Positions 1 to 7,996 of a stretch of DNA of 21,226 nucleotides are shown here, in pieces; the first letter of the stretch is position 1; each line of letters opens with the position of its first letter. The stretch covers positions 1 through 21,226 of the forward strand of contig CAYQEZ010000034.1 of assembly GCA_964416645.1 (NCBI GenBank). The letters are read 5' to 3'. The stretch comes from GCA-002282575 sp964416645. GTDB taxonomy: Bacteria > Pseudomonadota > Gammaproteobacteria > Thiomicrospirales > Thiomicrospiraceae. The position numbers were made by a program, and so were the translations under genes. A model generated the notes under the pieces. The model made no database searches. It saw nothing but the letters and a program-made list of their open reading frames with translations, and was not told the origin of the DNA.

Positions 1-55
1 AATCAGGTACTGAGATTTAAGGCAATTATAACTTATCCAACCAGTTGAGATCCAA
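1..55. repeat. Left copy of a terminal inverted repeat
   Basis: Bases 4-55 match the reverse complement of 21175-21226 at 51 of 52 positions; the only mismatch is at 23 (C here, T in the other copy). Similarity stops sharply at base 56. Because both copies reach the scaffold ends, the element probably continues outside the window, as expected when a short-read assembly stops in a multicopy IS or MITE. Read outward, its inner edge begins TTGGATCTCAACTGG and contains GTTGGAT twice. I do not recognise the family and no transposase is present. Confidence 0.85.
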
Positions 56-194
56 TATTCACCATTCATGGCGTTTATGCTGCTCGTAAGGTATCAAAAA
101 CCACATATTATGCAATACTTTTGCTTAATATTATTAGAATTTCACTCGGATACCCTAGTTAACCAGACAAGTTAATTGGCGAATACGATATTCA

Positions 195-223
195 TTAATC
201 TGTCATATGCTTGATGCTATAAT
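195..223 (+). promoter_or_regulatory. Extended -10 promoter of the metal-efflux operon
   Basis: A perfect extended -10 element, TGC-TATAAT, lies at 215-223. With a 17-base spacer the -35 would be TTAATC at 195-200, a weak match, which fits an extended -10 promoter. Transcription would start near 230 and leave a leader of about 39 bases before the GTG at 269. The short inverted repeat GAATA-cga-TATTC at 181-193 sits just upstream and could be an operator, but it is too short to be convincing. The rest of 56-268 is AT-rich with no gene that I can see. Confidence 0.6.
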
Positions 224-268
224 ATAATTAAGAAAATTTGAATATCTTATGCTAGGTTTAGGTGATTT

Positions 269-1531
269 GTGCGTAATCGAAAGTGGTTTTGCATGGCTTT
301 GTTGCCGTTCTCATTATCTGTATTTGCTGTAACACCTGTCACAGAAGAACAAGTGTTGCAAATTTTTCTTAGTAAGAATTTACCCTTGCTTGCTGGTCAG
401 GTTCAAATTGATGCGTCGAAAGCTGAGCTATTGATTGCAAAACAATTAACCAATCCAAGCGCTTCTTTGGCTGTGTCAGGAATTGGCGATCAAAAAGGGT
501 GGGAAGGTGGTAAGAGCTATTGGGATAGACCTTATAACAATAATTTAACCTTAACACAATTGATCGAAACAGCTGGTAAGCGACAGCTGCGTATTCAGGG
601 TGCTGAAGTGGGCGTTCAAGCCCAGCAGTTGTTGTTTGAAGATTTGATCAGATCATTAAAACGAGATTTACTCATTGCTTATTATCAAGTGGTTAGAGAT
701 CAACAAGTTGTTCAGTTGTACAATGAAATTTTAGAAAAGCTCAATCAAACTTCAAGGGCTAATTTTTTACGCCTCAAAGCGGGTGATATTTCAGAAACTG
801 AATACAATCGTATTGAGGTTGAAGTGCTGAAAGCCAAAACTTTGGTAGATCAGGCTTCTTTGGAATTAATAGCGTCTCGACAACAATTGGCAGAATTGTT
901 AGTTTATGAAATTCCTCCAGAGCAATTGCGCGCTGTAGATCGCTTTCCTAGTTTAAAAGCACTTAGTTTTACTCGCCTAAGTCAGGTGATTGATGAAGCC
1001 TTGGTGTTACGTCCCGATGTTAAAGCCGCTGATTTGCAGGTGAATCGTAAACAAACTCAACTCGATTTAGCTCAGAAGTTGGTTGTGCCCGACGTCGAGG
1101 TTGGTGTGCAGGCGGTTCATGATCCCAGTGCATTGGTGCGTGATAGTCTTGGTATTGGGGTAAGCGTCAGCTTGCCTTTATGGCATCAATTTCAAGGTGA
1201 GGTTGCTCAGGCACGTGCTGATAAACGTCTCAGTGAATTATCTTTGATGCAGTTAAAACAACAAGTTAGAACTCAAGTTTCTCAGTCATTAGCTCAGTAC
1301 GAACAAAAAGAGCGTGTTCTGAAACGCTATACCCAAGAACTCATCGATAAGGCTTTTCAAATACGCTCATCGTCTTTAATTGCTTATCAACAAGGTGCAA
1401 TTTCATTGCTTGAATTGTTAGATGCAGAAAACAATTATCGCAATACGATGCTGGAATATACTCAAGCTCAATTTGATTTGGTGCAAGCTCAATTGAGCTT
1501 CGATTATGCTATTGGCAAAGAGGGACAATAA
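269..1531 (+). CDS. czcC: CzcC/CusC-type TolC-family outer membrane factor of an RND metal efflux pump
   Basis: This 420-residue protein is the outer-membrane channel of a tripartite efflux pump. Its N terminus has a basic stretch and a hydrophobic core ending SLSVFA, a typical signal peptide. Two TolC-type repeats follow, rich in Gln/Leu/Ala helical segments (for example around residues 100-215 and 310-415), and the length is normal for CzcC-like proteins. The start is GTG at 269, preceded by AGGTG at 260-264; an ATG at 292 is possible but would remove the basic n-region. It is the first gene of the operon, three bases before the adaptor gene. Family assignment rests on the fold pattern and on the adjacent adaptor and CzcA-type pump; the substrate metal cannot be read from this gene. 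Confidence 0.9.
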   Translation: MRNRKWFCMALLPFSLSVFAVTPVTEEQVLQIFLSKNLPLLAGQVQIDASKAELLIAKQLTNPSASLAVSGIGDQKGWEGGKSYWDRPYNNNLTLTQLIETAGKRQLRIQGAEVGVQAQQLLFEDLIRSLKRDLLIAYYQVVRDQQVVQLYNEILEKLNQTSRANFLRLKAGDISETEYNRIEVEVLKAKTLVDQASLELIASRQQLAELLVYEIPPEQLRAVDRFPSLKALSFTRLSQVIDEALVLRPDVKAADLQVNRKQTQLDLAQKLVVPDVEVGVQAVHDPSALVRDSLGIGVSVSLPLWHQFQGEVAQARADKRLSELSLMQLKQQVRTQVSQSLAQYEQKERVLKRYTQELIDKAFQIRSSSLIAYQQGAISLLELLDAENNYRNTMLEYTQAQFDLVQAQLSFDYAIGKEGQ

Positions 1532-1534
1532 TAA

Positions 1535-2689
1535 ATGCGCAATTTACTTTTAATAGCCTTAATGGTTTCTATGGTCACTGGTTGTGATCGTACAGATGTA
1601 GCTGCACAAACTGACAATGTTAAAGAAGTTACTTTTTTTGTAGATGGTTCTGATGTCGTGATGACAGAGCAAGACCCCCGTTTTCGTCAGCTAGCCTTTC
1701 ATACCTTGGTTTTGAATGATGCGCCCATTTTACCGCCTGCCAGTGCAACTTTGGCTTATGATGAAACCAAAACGCTTCGTTTGACCTCCCCAATTAGTGG
1801 TCGCGTCTTATCCGATCCGCTTTCATTGGGCACACAGGTAGCAAAAGGTGATGTGGTACTTAAACTAGACAGCCCTGACTTTAATGATGCCTTGTCTACA
1901 CTTGAAAAGGCCACGGCTAATCAAAAATTAGCAAAAGAAGCTTTTAGCCGTGCGCAGCGTTTGTTTGAAGCCAAAGTTATGTCTCGCAAAGATTATGAGC
2001 AAGAATTAGACGCATTAACACAGGCTAATTCAGAGTTTGAACGATCTCGGAAATTTTTAGAAAAATTGGGTGTTCAAGCAGGTGGTGTGAGCATGCAAAC
2101 GGGAGCTTTTCATTTGCGCTCACCTATGGCAGGTAGTGTGACGGAAGTTAAGGTTAACCTTGGTATGGAGGTGCGCCCTGATTTAGCCGAACCACTGTAT
2201 GTGATTTCCGACTTGAGCCATTTGTGGTTATGGATCGATGTGTTTGAAAAAGACATTGCTAAAATTGCCGTGTCACAACCGATTACGGTAAAAGTGGCAT
2301 CATGGCCAGACTATGCTTTTTATGGTAAGGTTGATTTTATCAGTCAAGTGGTGAACCCTCAAACGCGCTCCATTCAAGTGCGCTGTCAGCTGGATAACAA
2401 AGAACTAAAACTACGACCATCAATGCATGCACAAGTTGCAATTCGTAACCAAGATCAGCAGCCTAATTTGCCAGTGCCTTTATCGGCTGTAATCACAGAA
2501 GGGGATAAGCATTATGTATTCCTGCGCGTTGGCAATGATAGGTTCCACTGGCAAGAAATTAACTTAGGTATGCGCTTTAGTGACTCAGCGCTGGTATTGT
2601 CTGGTCTAAAAAAAGGTGATCAGGTGGTGAGTAATGGTGCTTTGCTGTTACGTCGTGAAATGCTTAAGCTTAACACCACTCAAGCCTAA
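1535..2689 (+). CDS. czcB: Periplasmic adaptor (membrane fusion protein) of the RND metal efflux pump, lipoprotein
   Basis: This 384-residue protein should bridge the inner-membrane pump and the outer-membrane channel. It starts with a lipoprotein signal whose lipobox is MVTGC, giving a lipid-anchored Cys17. A barrel-sandwich (lipoyl-like) half lies around residues 75-112 (TSPISGRV...GDVVLKLDSPDF), then an alpha-helical hairpin at about 115-165, the second barrel-sandwich half (LRSPMAGSVTEVKVNLGMEV), a beta-barrel, and a C-terminal membrane-proximal domain ending near the hydrophobic motif GALLL. This order is typical of HlyD/CusB-like adaptors. It lacks the long His- or Met-rich N-terminal metal-binding tail of some CzcB/CusB proteins. 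It begins three bases after the channel gene and ends 15 bases before the pump gene, so the three are surely co-transcribed. Confidence 0.92.
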   Translation: MRNLLLIALMVSMVTGCDRTDVAAQTDNVKEVTFFVDGSDVVMTEQDPRFRQLAFHTLVLNDAPILPPASATLAYDETKTLRLTSPISGRVLSDPLSLGTQVAKGDVVLKLDSPDFNDALSTLEKATANQKLAKEAFSRAQRLFEAKVMSRKDYEQELDALTQANSEFERSRKFLEKLGVQAGGVSMQTGAFHLRSPMAGSVTEVKVNLGMEVRPDLAEPLYVISDLSHLWLWIDVFEKDIAKIAVSQPITVKVASWPDYAFYGKVDFISQVVNPQTRSIQVRCQLDNKELKLRPSMHAQVAIRNQDQQPNLPVPLSAVITEGDKHYVFLRVGNDRFHWQEINLGMRFSDSALVLSGLKKGDQVVSNGALLLRREMLKLNTTQA

Positions 2690-2704
2690 TCTGTGGAATA
2701 ACTC

Positions 2705-5700
2705 ATGATTCGTAATATTCTGATTTTTGCGCTGCAACAGCGCTGGATGGTAATGGTAATCACAGGGTTAATGGCGATTTATGGTGCCATTGTTTACGAG
2801 CGTTTGCCAGTGCAAGCCTTTCCTGAAGTACAAAATGTATACGTTGTTGTCATCAGTCAATTTCCTAATCAATCGGCTGAAGAGGTTGAAAAACTCGTCA
2901 GTATGCCTATCGAGCGCGCGATCAATGGTGCGCCTAAGTTAATGAATGTTCGCTCGATTTCAACCTTTGGGTTGTCGGTAGTGACAGCAACTTTCAATGA
3001 CGATGCAGAGGATTATTTTTCCCGTCAGCAGGTATTAGAAAGACTACAGCAAGCGGATTTGCCTGAGGGTGTTCAGCCCGTTTTAGGTCCTTTGACCACT
3101 GGCGTGGGTGAGATTTATCGTTATGTGGTAAAAAGTGACAACCTGCCACTGACCGAAATTCGTGCCTTACAAGATTGGCTGATAGCACCCCACATTAAAA
3201 CAGCGCCAGGGGTGGCCGATGTGTCAAGCTTTGGGGGACAGGTCAAACAATATCAAGTTAATTTAGATCCTGAGCGTCTACGTTCATTTGGTTTAAGTGC
3301 TGGGCAAGTGATGGATGCCCTGTCGGCCAACAACAGCAATACAGGCGGTGGGGTATTGCTCAGCGGCGAACAGGCGATGGTGATTCGTGGCATTGGTTTG
3401 TTACAAACCTTGGATGATATTGCCCAAGTGGTGGTGGTGAACCTAAATGGTAGCACGCCTGTTCGTGTGCGCGATTTAGGGCGNNNNNNNNNNNNNNNNN
3501 NNNNNNNNNNNNNNNNNNNNNNNNNNNNNNNNNNNNNNNNNNNNNNNNNNNNNNNNNNNNNNNNNNNNNNNNNNNNNNNNNNNTGGTGGTGGTGAACCTA
3601 AATGGTAGCACGCCTGTTCGTGTGCGCGATTTAGGGCGTGTTGAAATAGGTCATCAAGAGCGCACAGGTATTGTCGGTTATAACACCGAAGATGATGTGG
3701 CTTTAGGCATTGTCATGATGACCAAGGGTGGGGATGCTGTCAAAATCATTGAAGGCGTTAAGCAGCGTATTGAAGAATTGAATAATGCCTTCTTACCCCC
3801 TGGCACCCGTATCGAAGTGGTGAACGATCGTACCAAGCTGGTTACGCATACCGTGCATACCGTCACCGATAACTTATTGCACGGTGCGGCGCTGGTGGTG
3901 ATTATTCTGATGGTATTCTTGATGCGTCCGATTGCGGCGCTGTTGGTCGCCATCATCATTCCGCTATCTTTGCTGTTTGCTTTTATTTTGATGAGCTTAA
4001 AAGGCGTATCCGCTAATTTGCTTTCTTTGGGTGCAATCGACTTCGGTATTATTGTTGATTCGACGGTGGTATTGGTTGAAGCGGTGATGGTCAAGCTGAC
4101 AGCAGATATGGCGCAAGGGGCTTCATTAATGCATCGTCGCCAGAGTTTGGTTGCGGTGGGTAGCCAAATGATTCGCCCTATTTTATTCGCTAAACTCATT
4201 TTAATTGCCGCCTTTTTGCCAGTGCTGACTTTCAGTCAAGTTGAAGGGAAAATTTTCACTCCTATGGCACTAACGCTCACTTTTGCGTTATTGGGTTCAG
4301 TGTTGCTGACGTTATTTTTGGTTCCAGCCATGATGAGTTTTTTCCTCGATCAGCGCTTAACAGAAAGACGTAATCCCATTATGGAAAAAATAGCCTCAGG
4401 TTATCAACGGATGTTATCTTTCCTATTATTAATGCCCAAGCGCGTACTAGCAATTTCTTTGCTATTTTTGGTGTTGAGTGTGTCTTTGGTAAAGCAGTTA
4501 GGTACTGAGTTTATGCCCAAGTTCGATGAAGGCAATATTTGGTTGACTGTTGTTTTACCTACTTCAACATCTTTACAAGAAAGTAAAGCAGTTGAGCAAC
4601 AAGTGCGAGATGTGCTGATGGGTTTCCCTGAAGTTAAATTAGTGGTCAGTCACTTAGGTCGTCCAGAAGATGGTACGGATAGTAAAGGCTTTAATAGCAT
4701 GGAGATTCATGTTGAACTAGAGCCTAAAGAAACTTGGCGTTTTAGCAATAAAGTAGCACTTGTAGAAGCGATTAAAGATAAGGTGAGTGTTTTTTCAGGT
4801 TTGACATTTAATTTTTCTCAACAAATTCAAGCGAGTGTTGAAGAAGCTATTTCAGGTTCGCAAGGTGAAATTGTGATTAAATTGTTTGGTCTTGAATTGC
4901 CAATTATGCAAGAAAAAGCCAATCAAATCGTTGCCATTTTAAATAGTATTCAGGGTTCTGCCGATGTGGCTGCTGAACAGCAAATGGGTGCTGGCGAAGC
5001 TCAATTAGTTGTGAATCGCATTAAAGCAGCTATGTATGGGCTGAATGTTGCCGATGTGCATAAACAAATTGAAGTTGCACTTGGTGGTGGTGTGGCTACG
5101 CAGATCCTTGAGGGTGAGCGCCGTTTTGATTTACAAGTGCGTATGCAACCTGAAGGTCGTAATTCGGTTGCTGCCCTAAGCGATTTGCTGATTCCTACCC
5201 CAGCTGGTCAATTGATTCCTTTGGGCGAGGTAGCGGATATTGTGCTAAAAACAGGGGCTAATCGCATTTCACGCGAAAGTAATTATCGACGTATTGCCAT
5301 TAAATCGAACTTGGTTGACCGTGATCAAGGCTCTTTTGTTAAAGAGGCAATGAAGCGAGTCAAAGATGAAGTCGAATTACCCGCTGGCTACCGTTTGGTC
5401 TGGTCTGGAGAGTTTGAAAATCAGCAACGGGCTATGCAAAGGCTTTATGTCATTGTCCCTATTTCATTGTTACTGATTTTTGGCTTGTTATTCTGGGCTT
5501 TTGGATCAGCGTCTCAAGCTTTATTGGTCATGCTTACCGTGCCATTTGCACTTGCAGGCGGTGTATTGTTGCTTTGGTTGTTGGGCATTAATTTAAGTAT
5601 TTCTGCAGCAGTTGGCTTTATTGTTTTGTTTGGTATTGCCGTACAAAATGGTGTCGTAATGTTGGAATATATCAATTATTTGCGTGCAAATGGTGAAGCG

Positions 5701-5943
5701 ACATTACATGCGATTCAAGAGGGTGCAAGTGCGCGTTTAAGGCCAGTGTTAATGACTGCACTGATGGCAACCTTAGGGTTACTGCCAGCCGCTATGTCAT
5801 CGGGAGTCGGTGCTGAAGCGACGCGTCCGTTTGCGCTTGCTATTATTGGTGGTTTAATCACAGCAACCATAGCAACCTTAACCTTGTTGCCGCTCATGTA
5901 CTGGTTGTTGATCAGTCGTTATGAAAAAAAGCAATTAACCTAA
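2705..5943 (+). CDS. czcA: CzcA/CusA-family heavy-metal RND transporter (intact gene, split by an assembly gap)
   Basis: This is the inner-membrane proton-driven pump of the operon. Bases 3484-3583 are Ns, and the 55 bases before the gap (3429-3483) recur exactly after it (3584-3638). Removing the Ns and one copy joins the two halves in frame (VRDLG then RVEIG) as a 1027-residue protein, the normal family length. As deposited, the two halves are in different frames. In the joined protein the fourth transmembrane segment carries D394, D400 and E407 (IDFGIIVDSTVVLVE), the Asp-Asp-Glu pattern of the HME1 group typified by CzcA (Zn/Co/Cd). Two clusters of membrane helices flank large periplasmic loops, as expected. 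The HME1 motif favours divalent cations over Cu(I)/Ag(I), but specificity is inference. The start ATG at 2705 has only a weak ribosome site and is probably translationally coupled. Confidence 0.93.
3429..3638. repeat. Exact 55-bp duplication flanking the N gap
   Basis: Bases 3429-3483 and 3584-3638 are identical over 55 positions, in direct orientation, with only Ns between them. The simplest explanation is two contigs that overlap by one assembly k-mer (k of 55) but were scaffolded with a fixed-size gap. The duplicate is not biological. Confidence 0.93.
3484..3583. other. Scaffold gap of exactly 100 Ns
   Basis: The run of undetermined bases is exactly 100 long, a conventional placeholder rather than a measured distance. 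The flanking identity implies a true gap of about minus 55 bases. It causes an artificial frameshift in the RND pump gene. Confidence 0.98.
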
Positions 5944-5958
5944 AATAGGAGCTGATAA

Positions 5959-6279
5959 ATGCAAGAAATACGCGCTTACATTAAACCGTTTATGCTAGAA
6001 AAACTGGCGTTGGCTCTTATGGAATTACCCGATTTTCCTGGTATGTCTGCCATGACAATTAAAGGGTTTGGTAAAGAACGCATTAGTCCTTTACAAGAAT
6101 ATGATCCTTTTATCGAGAAGGTGCGCGTGGAAATAGTGGTGCCAGATGAGATGGTGGATAATATTGTACAGATTATTTTAACGGTTGCTCACTCTGGCAA
6201 TCCTGGTGATGGTAAAGTCTATGTTGCTTCCATCAATCGTGCTTTTAGCATTAAAACCCAAGCAGAAGAACGAGATTAG
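5959..6279 (+). CDS. PII-like signalling protein encoded in a metal-efflux operon (PII-NG type)
   Basis: This 106-residue protein resembles GlnB/GlnK. The first strand and helix are EIRAYIKPFMLEKLALAL. The T-loop region (about 36-54) is KGFGKERISPLQEYDPFIEK, followed by VRVEIVVPDEM. The nucleotide-binding B-loop pattern GDGKVYV and the C-terminal strand are kept. The T-loop lacks the standard GxEY sequence with the uridylylated Tyr51 of nitrogen-sensing PII proteins, so nitrogen signalling through GlnD is unlikely. A PII subgroup linked to metal-efflux genes rather than nitrogen genes (PII-NG) has been described, and this gene fits it in sequence and context. It has a good ribosome site (TAGGAG at 5946-5951) and starts 15 bases after the pump gene. 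The ligand and target are unknown; regulation of the RND pump or the downstream transporter is inference. Confidence 0.85.
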   Translation: MQEIRAYIKPFMLEKLALALMELPDFPGMSAMTIKGFGKERISPLQEYDPFIEKVRVEIVVPDEMVDNIVQIILTVAHSGNPGDGKVYVASINRAFSIKTQAEERD

Positions 6280-6285
6280 CGCTTA

Positions 6286-7926
6286 ATGGGATGGCAATCA
6301 ATAGGTCTGCTGTTGGGTGGGTTGGGTTTATTTTTATATGGTTTAGAAGTTTTTTCTAAAAGACTTAAAGCTAATGCGGGTGAGCCGTTAAGACGTTTGC
6401 TATTGCGCATGACCGCAACGCGATGGCATGGCTTGCTAGTGGGTACGGTGTTGACTGCTGTGTTGCAATCATCGTCTGTGCTAACCGTGTTGACCGTTGG
6501 TTTAGTAGAAGCGGGCATGATCAGTTTTGCTCAATCATTAGCCATTATTATTGGTAGTAATATTGGTTCAACACTCACCTTACAGCTGATTGCGTTTAAA
6601 GTTACAGACATTGCCGTTTGGTTAATTTTTTTTGGGAGCCTAACGCTGATGTTTTGGCGTTGGCAAAACCGATACGTTGCTGAGCTGATTCTGGCATTGG
6701 GTCTTATTTTTCTTGGCTTGAATCTCATGGCTGATGCCATGCGTCCTTTGCAAGAAACTGCATGGATGCAATCGATTATCAGTTGGATGGACTCTATTTG
6801 GACAGCCGCCTTAGTGGGTATTATTGTCACAGCGTTGATTCAATCGTCTAGTGCTTTTAGTGGTATTGTGCTGGCTTTGGTGGTGGCAGAGCAGGTGAGT
6901 ATGACCATAGCGATTGCCATGATGCTAGGTGCTAATATTGGTACTTGTATTACTATTTGGTTGGCTTCTATTGGTAAGGGTCGCGAAACCGTTCGAGTTG
7001 CACTTTTTCACTCACTTTTTAATGTTGTTGGTGCAACGATTGTTTTATTGTTTCTTGATGCTTTTATTCAATTCATTCAATCGACAAGCAGTTCCGATCA
7101 ACCCAGTATTGTCCTAGCCAATGCACATACGCTATTTAACCTTCTAGTGGCATCGGTATTTATTTTATTGATAGCACAATGGGAAGCGCTCATACGTTGG
7201 CTACTACCCGATAGTCCTCATCAAGTACCCTCACACGAACCATTGAGTGTGACGACGCCTGAAACGCTTGGCGAAGGTCTAAATCAAGGTAATCGATTAA
7301 TTATGGCTATGGCTGAGGCCTTAGAGCAAATGACGCGTTTAAGCGTCGATATGCCTCGTAGTTTGGTGCAAATGAATAGCATACAGGGCTTACAAGATGA
7401 ACTTAAGCAGTTAGATCAACGTTTACTGGTGCTGATGTCGGTCACTGGGCGTTTAGCGCATGATGAAGTCAGTGAGCGTCAAATATTACGACAAATTAAG
7501 CTTTCTAGTCGCTTACGCACTATGGGACACTTAATGGGTAGCAGTATTCCTAATGTTTATATCAGTATGCAAAAGGAAAAGTTAGTAATGAGTGATGCCA
7601 CCGCTGTGCTTTATTCCTCATTACAACATCGTATTGGCGAACAGTTACAACGTTTGCTCCTGGCTTTGTCTCAACCAGAAAAGACTGCCAAGGATGATGG
7701 TAATTTAGTAAAAAAAGAAATGCGTTTGTTGCGTGAGCAGCTAGAGTTTCATCACAGTAAACGCTTATCGGCAGTCGATGATGATCGTGTTCCAGTTTAT
7801 GTGCATGAGTCGATGTTATTAGATGCTTGGATGCAATTGGCTTATGTGACCCGTCATGCGTGGCGATTATTGCCGAATGTTGAAACGGCAGATAAGCCGC
7901 AATTGCCACTTTTTCCAGTTGTCTGA
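6286..7926 (+). CDS. Na/Pi cotransporter family protein with C-terminal PhoU-like domain
   Basis: This 546-residue inner-membrane protein belongs to the NptA/YjbB-like Na+/phosphate cotransporter family. The first 305 residues or so hold about eight hydrophobic segments with the diagnostic inverted repeat: QSSS at 61-64 with GSNIGST at 90-96, and QSSS at 186-189 with GANIGT at 215-220. A soluble helical region from about 335 to 525 resembles PhoU. Such proteins move phosphate; E. coli YjbB is reported to export it. The gene starts six bases after the PII-like gene with no clear ribosome site, so it is probably translated by coupling and belongs to the efflux operon. Its role there may be phosphate balance under metal load, which is inference. 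A terminator follows 20 bases after the stop. Confidence 0.9.
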   Translation: MGWQSIGLLLGGLGLFLYGLEVFSKRLKANAGEPLRRLLLRMTATRWHGLLVGTVLTAVLQSSSVLTVLTVGLVEAGMISFAQSLAIIIGSNIGSTLTLQLIAFKVTDIAVWLIFFGSLTLMFWRWQNRYVAELILALGLIFLGLNLMADAMRPLQETAWMQSIISWMDSIWTAALVGIIVTALIQSSSAFSGIVLALVVAEQVSMTIAIAMMLGANIGTCITIWLASIGKGRETVRVALFHSLFNVVGATIVLLFLDAFIQFIQSTSSSDQPSIVLANAHTLFNLLVASVFILLIAQWEALIRWLLPDSPHQVPSHEPLSVTTPETLGEGLNQGNRLIMAMAEALEQMTRLSVDMPRSLVQMNSIQGLQDELKQLDQRLLVLMSVTGRLAHDEVSERQILRQIKLSSRLRTMGHLMGSSIPNVYISMQKEKLVMSDATAVLYSSLQHRIGEQLQRLLLALSQPEKTAKDDGNLVKKEMRLLREQLEFHHSKRLSAVDDDRVPVYVHESMLLDAWMQLAYVTRHAWRLLPNVETADKPQLPLFPVV

Positions 7927-7945
7927 TCGATTGTATGGTCGCAAT

Positions 7946-7976
7946 AAAAAAGCCCTCGAAATTCGAGGGCTTTTTC
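7946..7976. terminator. Bidirectional intrinsic terminator between convergent genes
   Basis: A 9-bp perfect stem, AGCCCTCGA / TCGAGGGCT (7951-7959 and 7963-7971) with loop AAT, is flanked by a run of six As on the left (7946-7951) and five Ts on the right (7971-7975). It can end the efflux operon on the plus strand and the yjcH-actP transcript on the minus strand. Confidence 0.93.
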
Positions 7977-7996
7977 TTATCATTAACGAATAATGA

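Noticed and set aside
3678..4199. Minus-strand open frame of 173 codons inside the RND gene
   Set aside because: It lies entirely antisense to conserved RND sequence and its translation resembles no family. It is a frame shadow.
3586..5943. A separate 785-residue RND gene starting after the gap
   Set aside because: Its apparent start lies inside the duplicated 55 bases and it lacks the N-terminal half of the pump. Collapsing the overlap joins it in frame to the upstream part.
2705..5943. Assigning the pump to Cu(I)/Ag(I) export (CusA proper)
   Set aside because: The D394-D400-E407 pattern is that of the CzcA-like HME1 group, and I could not identify the CusA methionine relay by eye. Substrate is left as a divalent metal, tentatively.
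5959..6279. Canonical nitrogen regulator GlnB/GlnK
   Set aside because: The T-loop lacks the usual tyrosine context, and the neighbours are metal and phosphate transport genes, not amtB, glnA or ntr genes.
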